Shown piece after piece: positions 42,201 through 49,861 of a stretch of 64,000 bases of DNA. A program made the position numbers and the translations under genes. The DNA comes from Bog-113 sp963752695. GTDB lineage: Bacteria; Acidobacteriota; Terriglobia; Bryobacterales; Bryobacteraceae. Below the pieces are notes generated by a model that saw nothing but the letters and a program-made list of their open reading frames with translations, was not told the DNA's origin and ran no database searches. Location of the stretch: assembly GCA_963752695.1 (NCBI GenBank), contig CAVVZB010000002.1, positions 930,001-994,000 on the forward strand. Direction: 5' to 3'. How positions within the stretch are numbered: position 1 is the first letter of the stretch; each line of letters begins with the position of its first letter.

Positions 42201-42458
42201 GGCATGGTGGCTGGCTGCCTGGTTGTCGAGGGCAATATCAACCGGGAGTGCATGTTGCGAGTGATGCGCGATAAAGTCGCCGTTCACACGGGTAAAGTCG
42301 GCTCGCTCCGGCGTTTCAAAGACGATGTCAGCGAAGTCCGCATGGGTATGGAATGCGGCATCACGGTGGATAACTTCTCTGACGTAAGACAAGGCGACGT
42401 GCTCGAAGCCTTCGTGACCGAGAGAATTGCGGCGGTGCTCGGCAGCGCGATTCAGTAA
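39246..42458 (+). CDS. infB: translation initiation factor IF-2
   Basis: 1070 aa from the ATG at 39246; a TTG six bases upstream is less likely. The protein starts with an IF2_N module ('KIRINELARDLEIKANLIL'), then a very long Pro/Ala/Arg-rich low-complexity linker (about residues 105-475), a second IF2_N module ('SEGVTVKELSEKLDVKANL'), and the complete G domain: G1 'GHVDHGKTS', G3 'DTPGHEAF', G4 'NKID'. Domains II to IV follow. It positions initiator tRNA on the 30S subunit. The ylxR gene often found between nusA and infB is absent; a 118-base gap lies there. Confidence 0.97.
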   Translation: MKKIRINELARDLEIKANLILDKLPDLGVTEKKTHSSTVDEQVAEKLRGFFVGGSPDAENEHHTNGTAANAAPAELHGERSVEQHSTPAAVEQVPASVEVSAPKEVAPQESSPADPPAEEERPAPRISLRAPIRPPMLGQPRPNSQTPSPTPAIPAARPAAPFRPAPSTSPASVGPAAPAAERTPAPPPVAAAPPIVPQSLPPRAPQQMSQPGAQQPAQQGPAPGSPSPGRPAPPAARPIPTSAPPSARPGQVLSGPRAPLPPASSAPRPMGPGAPRPMPAPGPRPQAGQPLRPQNAGPRTGIAPGSPIAPRPPYPPTTQPYNPQSQTGRPLAGQPAPRPTVPPRPDLVRKLAEQQRTVAPGAPGPAQPRPGLPQRAPQAPQPGRPIFPNQNRPGVSARPGAPGAYTRTGPPGARPGQRSMHPTSRPGPLNAVGLVPAPTPDQARRPQSRGTARPQNHREREEQEKSLRPMRREREQGPPPINRDITISEGVTVKELSEKLDVKANLVIKKLLDRGIFATINQTLDGQLATDIAREFGASTSTITFEEEAMFDIEVAEEAKDLFRRPPVVTIMGHVDHGKTSLLDAIRTTHVADREAGGITQHIGAYFIEKNGQKIVFIDTPGHEAFTRMRSRGAKVTDIVVLVVAADDGVMPQTLEAIDHARAAKVPILVAINKIDKPDAQPDRIKQQLSDRGLLAEDWGGDVVMVPVSARTRAGLDNLLEMILLVAEIQDLKANPARPAMGSVIESQLDRGRGPVATVLVRNGTLRVGDFFICGEVFGKVRAMQNDRGEQIREAGPSMPVEVLGLQSLPDAGDEFQVVTDTAKAKQIVMYREEKTREEARAKNKRITLEQFQKQMAAGETKELPVILKADVAGSAEVLRDTLQALSTEKVRINVLRAGVGAINEGDVLLASASNGIVIGFNVKPDRKAESTAEHEKVDIRLHSIIYNLTDEMKKAMTGLLEPVYREIPRGRAEVRDTFRVSKVGMVAGCLVVEGNINRECMLRVMRDKVAVHTGKVGSLRRFKDDVSEVRMGMECGITVDNFSDVRQGDVLEAFVTERIAAVLGSAIQ

Positions 42459-42465
42459 CAACAAA

Positions 42466-42753
42466 ATGCCCGCAACAGTGGGAGTACTCACGCTCGAGCT
42501 TCATGTGGAAGACTCCCACTCGTTGAAGGACAAGCGGCATGTGGTTAAAAGCTTGAAAGATCGGATTCGGAGCAAGTTCAACGTCTCCATCGCCGAAATT
42601 GATGGCATGGATACGTGGCAATGGTCGGTCATCGCGGCTGCGGCGGTTTCAGCCGACCGAAGCTTCTGCGAGAAGATCCTGCGGGCGGTCGAGGACGAGT
42701 GCTCCGCACTGTTGGGCGCCGATCTAGTTAGAACCGATCTGGAACTTTGGTGA
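42466..42753 (+). CDS. YlxP-like DUF503 protein
   Basis: 95 aa from the ATG at 42466, 7 bases after infB. 'VGVLTLELHVEDSHSLKDKR' and 'VVKSLKDRIRSKFNVSIAEI' are DUF503 features, and it lies between infB and rbfA exactly where ylxP lies in Bacillus. YlxP has been linked to ribosome maturation, but its biochemical role is not settled. Confidence 0.9.
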   Translation: MPATVGVLTLELHVEDSHSLKDKRHVVKSLKDRIRSKFNVSIAEIDGMDTWQWSVIAAAAVSADRSFCEKILRAVEDECSALLGADLVRTDLELW

Positions 42754-42761
42754 AAAGGTAA

Positions 42762-43121
42762 ATGGACGAAAGGCGAACAGCGCGCGTATCCGAAGCAATC
42801 CGCGAGGAGCTTCTCGAGATCACCGGGTTCGAAATGGACGATCCGCGAATCCGGAGCGCCGAGATTTCGAAGGTGGACGTTTCACAGGACGGGCGGCACG
42901 CTTACGTGCGCGTCGCACTCAAAGGCGATGCCAAAGAGCAGAAGCAATCCCTGGCAGCCCTCGAGAATGCGGCCGGTTTTCTGCGCCATGAATTGGCTTC
43001 ACGCCTTGACCTCCGCCATGTTCCGGAACTTCATTTCGAAGCCGACAAGTTCCCCGACGCCGATGCTCGCATCGAACTTCTGCTGAAACGGGCTGGAAAG
43101 AGCCGTGGCAAGCTTGACTAG
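42762..43121 (+). CDS. rbfA: ribosome-binding factor A
   Basis: 119 aa. 'RVSEAIREELLEI', 'DPRIRSAEISKVDVSQDGRHA', and 'LRHELASRLDLRHVPELHFEAD' are RbfA signatures of the single KH-like fold. RbfA binds 16S rRNA helices during late 30S assembly. It overlaps the 5' part of the downstream apbE reading frame by up to 17 bases. Confidence 0.95.
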   Translation: MDERRTARVSEAIREELLEITGFEMDDPRIRSAEISKVDVSQDGRHAYVRVALKGDAKEQKQSLAALENAAGFLRHELASRLDLRHVPELHFEADKFPDADARIELLLKRAGKSRGKLD

Positions 43122-44152
43122 CTCGAAACTCGTGTCTGGGGTGCCCCGCATATCCGCCCTCCTACTTTTTGTCCTCCTTGTCCGGCCGGCTCTTCCTGTG
43201 CATGCGGCCGAAGCATTGCGCCTGGAGCAATCGGTCGTCGCGATGGGTTCCACCTACTCGATCGCTCTTTATGGTGACGATCAATCGGTGATGGAATCGG
43301 CCTCCGCCGCCGCCTTCGATGAGGTACGCCGCCTGGACAATTTGCTTTCCAACTACAAGCCCGAAAGCGCGTGGAGCCAGGTGAACCGGTCCGCAGCCGA
43401 GCGGCCCGTGCACGTGCCGGAAGATCTGTTTGCCCTTCTTAGCGCCTGTCTCGCCTATAGCGCGGCCAGCGAGGGGTCCTTCGACATCACCGTGGGACCG
43501 CTCATGCGCGTGTGGGGCTTCTACAAGGGGACCGGCCACTTGCCCCGCCGCTCGGAAGTGGATGCCGCCCGCCAAGTAATCGGTTGGCAAAATATCGCAG
43601 TTGGACCCAGCCGCCCAAACTGTCCGCTTCCGCAAAAAAGGCGTTGAAATGGATCCGGGGGGAATCGGAAAAGGGTTTGCGGTCGATCGCATGGTGCAGA
43701 TTCTCCGGCAGAACGGCATTCGAACGGCGCTGGTTTCCGCCTCCGGCAGCAGCATCTTCGCTTTGGGCGCGCCCCCAAACGAAGATGGGTGGCACATCGA
43801 AATCAAAGACCCCCGCGATTTATCGCGCGCCGTCACCGAAGTCGTGCTGAAGGACCAATCCCTATCGACTTCCGGCAGCTATGAGAAATTTTTCAAGGCC
43901 GAAGGCCGCGTTTATAGCCACATCATGGACCCGCGCACCGGCTATCCGTCAAAGGGCATGCTGTCGGTGTCTGTAATCACGCCACTTACTATCGACAGCG
44001 AGGCATGGACTAAGCCATTATTTATCAATGGCCGCGAGTGGGCGGCAAAACATAAACCGGCTTTCGTCCGGGCATATTTCTGTGAGGACAAAACTAATTC
44101 CGTTGTGGATAATTCGACTACTTCCAGCCGAGACTGCTCGTGGCTGCAATGA
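43105..44152 (+). pseudogene. apbE: frameshifted apbE (FAD:protein FMN transferase)
   Basis: Two consecutive reading frames together make one ApbE of about 345 aa. The first (to 43647) has a signal peptide ('ALLLFVLLVRPALPVHA'), 'AMGSTYSIALYG', 'DNLLSNYKPESAWSQVN' and 'SEGSFDITVGPLMRVWGF'. The second, in the +1 frame from about 43601, has 'DPGGIGKGFAVDRM', 'SHIMDPRTGYPSKG' and the C-terminus. Removing one G at 43603-43604 joins them cleanly as IAV-DPAAQTVRF. ApbE attaches FMN to Rnf/Nqr subunits. It is either a real mutation or a sequencing error; all motifs on both sides are intact. GTGs at 43132 and 43141 are alternative starts. Confidence 0.85.
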
Positions 44153-45171
44153 ATAACCGTTTTCTTGATGCTTGCCGCAGGCGGCCGACCGATGTTCGCC
44201 CCGTATGGTTCATGCGCCAGGCGGGCCGCTACATGAAGCAATACCGGGATATCCGCGCCCACCACGGCATTCTGGAAATCTGCAAGCGCCCGGATCTTGC
44301 CGCGACCGTTACGCTCCAGCCCATCGAAGTGCTAGACGTGGACGCCGCCATCATCTTTGCCGACTTGTTGCTGCCGGTGGAGCCGATGGGCTTGCGTTTG
44401 CGCTATGCCCAGGGCGAAGGGCCGATCATCGACAATCCTGTCCGCACCTCGGACGATATCGACTCGCTTTCTACCGATAGCGTGGACGACCTGGGCTACG
44501 TTGGCGAAGCGATCCAGATGGTAACGCGCGCGCTCGGCGGCCGCATTCCCACCATCGGCTTCTGCGGCGCACCATTCACCATGGCCAGCTACATGATCGA
44601 GGGTGGCCCTTCGCGCAACTTCATCCGCACCAAAAAGCTCATGTACTCCGATGAGAGTTTGTGGCGGCGGCTGATGGGCAAGATTGTCGACGTGCTCGCC
44701 CCGTTTGCCATCAGTCAGATTGCGTCCGGAGCAAAGGCCATCCAGGTTTTCGACAGCTGGGTGGGTGCGCTCGGTTCCGATGACTACGTCCGGTATGCCG
44801 CGCCTTATTCGCGAGCGCTGATCGAACGCATTCGGTCGGGCGGCGTTCCCGTCATCCATTTCGGTACGGGCGCATCCGGCTTCTTCCGGGAACTGCACGC
44901 TGCCGGCGGCGACGTACTCGGCTGCGACTGGCGCATCAACATTGACCAGGCCTGGATGGACATCAGCTATCGTTCGGCCATTCAGGGCAATCTCGATCCG
45001 GTCGTGCTCTTCGCGCCTCTACCCGAGTTGCGCCAGCGTGTCCAGGATCTGTTGCGCCGCACCGGCACCCGCCCCGGTCACATTTTCAACCTGGGGCACG
45101 GCATCCTTCCGGAAACTCCGGTAGATAACGTCAAGGCCGTGGTCCAAATGGTTCGCGAATTTCGACCCTAG
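44149..45171 (+). CDS. hemE: uroporphyrinogen decarboxylase
   Basis: 340 aa from the ATG at 44149, which overlaps the apbE stop as ATGA (a GTG at 44140 is an alternative). 'PVWFMRQAGRYM' near residue 20, 'IIFADLLLPVEPMGL', 'GFCGAPFTMASYMIEGG', and 'NLGHGILPETP' are HemE signatures, including the substrate-binding Arg and the catalytic Asp region. It decarboxylates uroporphyrinogen III to coproporphyrinogen III and is directly followed by hemY. Confidence 0.97.
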   Translation: MNNRFLDACRRRPTDVRPVWFMRQAGRYMKQYRDIRAHHGILEICKRPDLAATVTLQPIEVLDVDAAIIFADLLLPVEPMGLRLRYAQGEGPIIDNPVRTSDDIDSLSTDSVDDLGYVGEAIQMVTRALGGRIPTIGFCGAPFTMASYMIEGGPSRNFIRTKKLMYSDESLWRRLMGKIVDVLAPFAISQIASGAKAIQVFDSWVGALGSDDYVRYAAPYSRALIERIRSGGVPVIHFGTGASGFFRELHAAGGDVLGCDWRINIDQAWMDISYRSAIQGNLDPVVLFAPLPELRQRVQDLLRRTGTRPGHIFNLGHGILPETPVDNVKAVVQMVREFRP

Positions 45172-45172
45172 C

Positions 45173-46453
45173 GTGTCCACCGTCATCGTGGGCGGCGGCA
45201 TCTCCGGCCTGAGTGCCGCCTGGACTCTCGCCCGCGCCGGGCGGGAAGTCACCGTGGTCGAGCCGGGCCCGTTCGGGGGACTCCTCCGCACCGAGATCGT
45301 CGATGGCTGTACGGTCGAGTGCGGTGCCGATAGTTGGATTCGCGCTAAGCCCTGGCTGCGGGACTTGGCCATCGAAGCCGGTTTAGCGGGCGAGATCCTG
45401 CCCTGCAACCCAACGCAACCCAGTACGTTCATCTTCCGGGGCGGTCGCCTGCTGCCCTATCCGCGCGGGATGCGCATGGTGGCCCCCACGGAATGGCGTC
45501 CGATTTGGGCATCCCAATTAATCGGTTGGCGCACAAAAGTGCACATGTTGCGCGAGATGCGCCGCAAACCGCTGGAACGAACCGACCGCAGCATTGCCGA
45601 TTTCGTCTCGGATCACTTCGGCCACGAAGCTCTCGAATACCTGGCCGAGCCTCTGTTCGCCGGCGTTTACGGAGGAAGCCCGGAACAGCTTGGCGCGCAA
45701 GCGGTTTTGCCCAAACTGGTCGCCTACGAGCGCACTGTGGGGAGCTTGATCCGGGGCGCACGCATGGAGCCGGCGGCGTCCGGTCCCATCTTCGAATCCC
45801 TGAAACGCGGGCTGGGCAGCATTCCGGAAGCGCTCGTTAGCCAACTCCAGGGGCGCGTCCGGTTTGTTCGGGCAACGGCGGACAGCGTCCGGAGCGGAGG
45901 CGTCCACGCGGGTGGAGATTGGCTACCAGCCGATCACGTTGTGCTGGCGTGCGGCGCGCTCCCGGCGGCCCGGCTGCTCAACGGCACCCCCCCTTCAGAG
46001 CTTCTCAGCGCCATCCCGCATTCATCGGCGAGCATTTTCGCGTTTGGATTCGATTCGTCTACCATCCCCGCACCCCGGGGTTTCGGATTCCTCGTGCCGC
46101 GCAAAGAACGGCAGACCATCCTTGCCGCCACTTGGGTGACCAATAAGTTTTCCGGCCGGGCGCCGTCCGGCACCGTTGTCCTCCGCTGCTTCGTCAGTGG
46201 CGACCACTCGGAATCCAGCCTCCCCGCTGTTCTTTCCGACTTAAAGCGCATCGCGAGCATCGATGCCCCGCCGCTGTTCACCCGCGTTTACCGGTGGCCC
46301 GATTCCCTGCCCCAGTTCGGGATCAATCACGGCGCTTTGGTCCAACAAATCTCCGCCAGCATGCCCGCCGGAGTGTCGCTCGCAGGCGCGTTCCTAGGCG
46401 CAGTCGGTATGCCGGATTGTGCCCGGAGTGGTGCCGTTGCCGCTGCGCAGTAG
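45173..46453 (+). CDS. hemY: protoporphyrinogen/coproporphyrinogen oxidase (HemY type)
   Basis: 426 aa from a GTG start one base after hemE. The FAD-binding N-terminus 'VIVGGGISGLSAAWTLAR' is followed by 'ECGADSWIRAKPWL', 'PLFAGVYGGSPEQLGAQAVLP' and a C-terminal FAD segment. It oxidises proto- or coproporphyrinogen in haem synthesis; which substrate depends on the pathway, not decidable here. Membrane-associated flavoenzyme. Confidence 0.94.
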   Translation: MSTVIVGGGISGLSAAWTLARAGREVTVVEPGPFGGLLRTEIVDGCTVECGADSWIRAKPWLRDLAIEAGLAGEILPCNPTQPSTFIFRGGRLLPYPRGMRMVAPTEWRPIWASQLIGWRTKVHMLREMRRKPLERTDRSIADFVSDHFGHEALEYLAEPLFAGVYGGSPEQLGAQAVLPKLVAYERTVGSLIRGARMEPAASGPIFESLKRGLGSIPEALVSQLQGRVRFVRATADSVRSGGVHAGGDWLPADHVVLACGALPAARLLNGTPPSELLSAIPHSSASIFAFGFDSSTIPAPRGFGFLVPRKERQTILAATWVTNKFSGRAPSGTVVLRCFVSGDHSESSLPAVLSDLKRIASIDAPPLFTRVYRWPDSLPQFGINHGALVQQISASMPAGVSLAGAFLGAVGMPDCARSGAVAAAQ

Positions 46454-46480
46454 CCTCCCAAGCGCCTGATTACATTGTTG

Positions 46481-46489
46481 TGTTATACT
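46481..46489 (+). promoter_or_regulatory. extended -10 promoter candidate upstream of the Tudor-like gene
   Basis: TGTTATACT contains an extended -10 (TGn) and TATACT (46484-46489) in the 136-base gap after hemY. No good -35 is visible. It could start a message for the Tudor-like and cold-shock genes. Confidence 0.4.
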
Positions 46490-46589
46490 CAACGTATTCA
46501 CCCCCAGTGCAGCTCAAGCTCAGCAGCTTGCCGCCCAGCAATTATTTCAAACCGGCGGATTGCACGATAAGAGGTAATCCGATAAACCT

Positions 46590-46823
46590 ATGGCGAACTA
46601 CTCAAAAGGCTCCCAGATTGAGCATACGAAGTTTGGTTTTGGAACGGTCGAATCTCACACCGATGACCGGATCGAAATCAAATTCGATGATCACGGTACC
46701 AAGAAATTCGTGACCTCCATGGCTATGGGGGCACTGAAAAAGAGCGATCGCACCCCGCCCGTCGAGAAGCGTGCAACACGCGCCCGGAAGCCAAAAGTGA
46801 TTCCGGCAGCCGCTGCCCAGTAA
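46590..46823 (+). CDS. small orphan protein resembling the PcrA/UvrD C-terminal Tudor-like domain
   Basis: A 77-aa protein whose first 50 residues 'KGSQIEHTKFGFGTVESHTD...IEIKFDDHGTKKF' match the 'GDRVxHxKFGxGTV...V.FDxxGxKxL' pattern of the Tudor-like domain that ends PcrA/UvrD helicases and binds RNA polymerase. Here it stands alone, with a basic, Pro/Ala-rich tail. Its role is unknown; binding to RNA polymerase is a guess from the fold. The cold-shock gene follows 18 bases later. Confidence 0.75.
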   Translation: MANYSKGSQIEHTKFGFGTVESHTDDRIEIKFDDHGTKKFVTSMAMGALKKSDRTPPVEKRATRARKPKVIPAAAAQ

Positions 46824-46841
46824 CCAGTTGAGGAACAGTTT

Positions 46842-47279
46842 TTGAACGCTCTACAGAAGCGCATGTTTGAAGAGGCCCGGAAAAAGAATCCGGACCTCAA
46901 GATTCCAGTCGAATCAGCTCGGCCCAATGCCGAGCTAACCGACGAAGACTTAGCCCTGATTAAACAGGGTGTTGGCGACAAAACGTCACGGCCCCAGCAG
47001 ACGATCTCCGCGAATGGCGAAGTTGCCGAAGTTTCGGCGGAGCAAATCGGGGCGATTATTACCTACTTCGAAGAAAAAGGGTTCGGCTTCCTGCGTCCTG
47101 AAGGCGGCGGGCGCGATGTTTTCTTCCACATCTCTCGTGTGGTGGAAGCGCAAGCCACCGACCTCACCCCCGGCACCCGTGTCGCGTTCGAACTCGGCAT
47201 GGACCGCACCGGCAAAATGGCCGCAAGCATGGTAAAGTTGGCGCCCAAGCTCCCCGACCCGCCGCCACCCGCAGCTTGA
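46842..47279 (+). CDS. cold-shock-domain protein with N-terminal helical extension
   Basis: About 145 aa from a TTG start with a good ribosome site (GAGGAA upstream); an ATG at 46863 is an alternative. The C-terminal CSD has RNP1 'KGFGFLRP' and RNP2 'VFFHIS', the usual nucleic-acid-binding aromatic patches. The first 60 residues are charged and have no match I know. It likely binds RNA or ssDNA. The NRAMP gene begins 3 bases after its stop. Confidence 0.85.
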   Translation: MNALQKRMFEEARKKNPDLKIPVESARPNAELTDEDLALIKQGVGDKTSRPQQTISANGEVAEVSAEQIGAIITYFEEKGFGFLRPEGGGRDVFFHISRVVEAQATDLTPGTRVAFELGMDRTGKMAASMVKLAPKLPDPPPPAA

Positions 47280-47282
47280 ACC

Positions 47283-49199
47283 TTGCTCTCCCGGAACGCT
47301 CTGGAAGATCCCGCGTCCACCCCTGCAAGTAGTCAGGGCGTTCACACCTCTCACCAGGGACTTTGGCGCCGGCTACTTGCTTTTTCCGGACCAGCCTACC
47401 TCATCAGCGTCGGGTACATGGATCCTGGCAACTGGACCACGGACCTTGGCGCTGGCGCGAGTCTTGGTTACCGCCTTCTGTGGGTTCTGGTTGTTTCCAA
47501 CTGCCTCGCGATCCTGCTCCAAACTCTAAGTGCGCGGCTGGGCATCGTCACTGGCCGGGACCTCGCGCAGGCTTGCCGCGAAAGCTATTCGCGCCCTCTT
47601 TCGCTCACTCTATGGGTGTTTTGCGAGATCGCCATCATCGCCTGCGATCTGGCGGAAGTCCTTGGAGCGGCCATTGCCATCCAGCTCCTGTTCCACCTTC
47701 CGCTTATCGTGGGCGTCTGTATTACTGCCTTCGACACATTGTTGCTGCTGTGGCTCCAGCGGTTCGGCATTCGAGCGATCGAGTCCATCATCATCGCGCT
47801 CATCGCCGTAATTGCCGCGTGTTTCGTAATTGAACTGTTCTGGGCAAAACCGGAAATGGCGCCGCTCCTGGGTGGCTTGGTGCCGCGGCTCTCACCCGGA
47901 GATGTGTACCTCGCCGTCGCGATTCTTGGCGCCACCGTGATGCCCCACAATCTCTTCCTGCATTCGTCGCTCGTCCAAACGCGCCGCATCGGAAAGACGG
48001 AAGCCGAGCTCCGCCGTGCCTGCCGCTTCAATTTGATCGATTCGGCCATCGCGCTGAACGGAGCCATGTTCGTGAATGCCGCCATTCTGATCCTGGCGGC
48101 CGCTGTTTTCTTCCGGCTCGGCAAACCCGTTGACGATCTGGAGCAGGCTTACCAGTTGCTCTCGCCGTTGATCGGCGCCACCGCCGCTAGCGTCATGTTC
48201 GGAGTCGCGCTGCTATGCTCCGGGCAGTCCTCCACCATTACCGGCACACTCGCCGGACAAATTGTGATGGAAGGTTTTCTGAATATTCGGGTCCGCCCTT
48301 GGCTGCGCCGTTTGGTAACGCGCGCGTTGGCCGTTGCCCCGGCGGCATTCGTCGTTTGGTACGCCGGCGGCGTGGGAGCCACGCAGCTCATCCTGCTCAC
48401 GCAAGTCGTGCTCAGTGCGCAATTGCCCTTTGCGATTGTGCCGCTGATTCATTTCACTAATGATCCCGGCCGTATGGGACCGTTCGCCAACAAGCTGTGG
48501 CTGCGGATCATCTCCTGGCTGAGCGCCGCGTTAATTGTAGGGCTTAACGTGTGGCTGCTGCAGCAGATGCTGGAGCAACTTGGGAAGCAGAGCGGCGCTT
48601 ACACGGGCTTGTTCTGGACCGGCTCCGTTTTAATTGGGCTTGGTTTATTGTTGCTGCTCGGCTGGATGACGTTCGCTCCCGCGCTGCAACATTGGCGCCG
48701 CAATTCGCGTAGTCCGATCAACATGCAGCAGGCGCGCGTCGACGAACTCGTCATCCCGCACTATCGACGCATTCTCGTCACCCTGGATCATTCGCTTCTC
48801 GATCAGGAGGCTCTCGCTCACGCCTCGGCCCTGGCGCGTGCCCACCAGGCGGAGCTCTTCCTGTTGCATGTGGAAGAAGGTGTCACAAGCCAGATCTACG
48901 GGTCGCTTTCGTCAACAGCGGAGGTCGAAGCCGGACGCGACTACCTCGACTCGCTCGTCGCTTCTCTGCGCCATGAAAACCTGCTCGTCGAAACTGCCGT
49001 TCGTCACTCGTCCGCTCCGCGCCGCGAGATCGTCAACTATGCGCGTGAGATCCATCCCGACCTGCTCATCATGGGCGCCCACGGCCACGGCGGCTTGAAA
49101 GACCTCATCTTTGGAAACACCATCGATCCGGTCCGGCACCAGCTCGATATCCCGATTCTGGTAGTTCGTGACAAATCCAGAAAGAAGATCCAAGCGTGA
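47283..49199 (+). CDS. mntH: NRAMP (MntH-type) metal transporter fused to a universal stress protein domain
   Basis: 638 aa. Residues about 30-470 are an NRAMP transporter with the metal-site motif 'DPGNW' (Asp47, Asn50) and 'TVMPHNLFLHS' in TM6, and about 11-12 membrane segments. Residues about 497-630 are a UspA domain with 'RRILVTLDHS' and the ATP loop 'MGAHGHGGLKD...FGNT'. It should import Mn2+ or Fe2+ with the Usp domain on the cytoplasmic side sensing ATP or stress. TTG start directly after the cold-shock gene. Confidence 0.92.
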   Translation: MLSRNALEDPASTPASSQGVHTSHQGLWRRLLAFSGPAYLISVGYMDPGNWTTDLGAGASLGYRLLWVLVVSNCLAILLQTLSARLGIVTGRDLAQACRESYSRPLSLTLWVFCEIAIIACDLAEVLGAAIAIQLLFHLPLIVGVCITAFDTLLLLWLQRFGIRAIESIIIALIAVIAACFVIELFWAKPEMAPLLGGLVPRLSPGDVYLAVAILGATVMPHNLFLHSSLVQTRRIGKTEAELRRACRFNLIDSAIALNGAMFVNAAILILAAAVFFRLGKPVDDLEQAYQLLSPLIGATAASVMFGVALLCSGQSSTITGTLAGQIVMEGFLNIRVRPWLRRLVTRALAVAPAAFVVWYAGGVGATQLILLTQVVLSAQLPFAIVPLIHFTNDPGRMGPFANKLWLRIISWLSAALIVGLNVWLLQQMLEQLGKQSGAYTGLFWTGSVLIGLGLLLLLGWMTFAPALQHWRRNSRSPINMQQARVDELVIPHYRRILVTLDHSLLDQEALAHASALARAHQAELFLLHVEEGVTSQIYGSLSSTAEVEAGRDYLDSLVASLRHENLLVETAVRHSSAPRREIVNYAREIHPDLLIMGAHGHGGLKDLIFGNTIDPVRHQLDIPILVVRDKSRKKIQA

Positions 49200-49324
49200 A
49201 GAGACAAACTGGGACATCGATGTCTCAACCGTGTCTTGCAGTCCCAAACGGCGTTCGTGCGCCCAAGGTAAATGGCGTCTTATCAACATTACCTGCTGGC
49301 CGCTGTTCTGCTTCTAATTCGGCA

Positions 49325-49861
49325 GTGCTCAGAAATTGCATTCTTTGTTTGATTGCGCTTGCAGTTCCGGCGTTTTCCACCGCGCTGCTGCAGATGTCCA
49401 TGGACCAGATTACGGCAGCAAGCACCGAAATCGTCCAGGGCACCGTCTCCTCTTCTTACACAGCCCTCTCCGGTACCACGATCTTTACTCACTACAAGAT
49501 TCAAGTCGCGCAGCGCTGGAAAGGGTTGGCAAATGCGACGACTGACGTTGCAATACCTGGGGGCTCGTTCAAGAACCTGCGGCAGAGTTTTGCGGGTGTC
49601 CCCATTCTAGAAACCGGCCATGAATACATGCTGTTCCTTTGGCAGGGAGCCAAAGGACCGAATCAACCGGTTGGATTAAATCAGGGCATCTTCGAGGTTC
49701 AAGAGGGTACGAGCGGCGGTCTTCTCGTTTCAAGACCTGCAACCGGCGAAACAATGCTGAACAGCGCTCACCGGGCCGTTGTCGATCATGCGATTCAGAT
49801 GCCACTCGAACAAATGCACTCGCGCATCGCCGCGGTTCTCAGGGGAGTGGCGGCCAAGTGA
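49325..49861 (+). CDS. secreted hypothetical protein upstream of the metalloprotease
   Basis: I favour the GTG at 49325 (178 aa), which gives a signal peptide ('CILCLIALAVPAFSTALL'); the full open frame begins at 49196 and overlaps the NRAMP stop by 4 bases. The mature part 'ASTEIVQGTVSSSYTAL...IQVAQRWKGLANATTDVAIPGG' looks like a compact beta domain seen in many secreted acidobacterial proteins; no motif. Its TGA overlaps the metalloprotease GTG (GTGA), so the two are made together. It may be an accessory or inhibitor; inference only. Confidence 0.7.
   Translation: MLRNCILCLIALAVPAFSTALLQMSMDQITAASTEIVQGTVSSSYTALSGTTIFTHYKIQVAQRWKGLANATTDVAIPGGSFKNLRQSFAGVPILETGHEYMLFLWQGAKGPNQPVGLNQGIFEVQEGTSGGLLVSRPATGETMLNSAHRAVVDHAIQMPLEQMHSRIAAVLRGVAAK

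Noticed and set aside
43630..43640. A6 run in apbE as a programmed frameshift site
   Set aside because: The frame-1 residues just before the run do not look like ApbE, while +1-frame residues already do 30 bases earlier; the shift must lie near 43603, so the A-run is not the cause.
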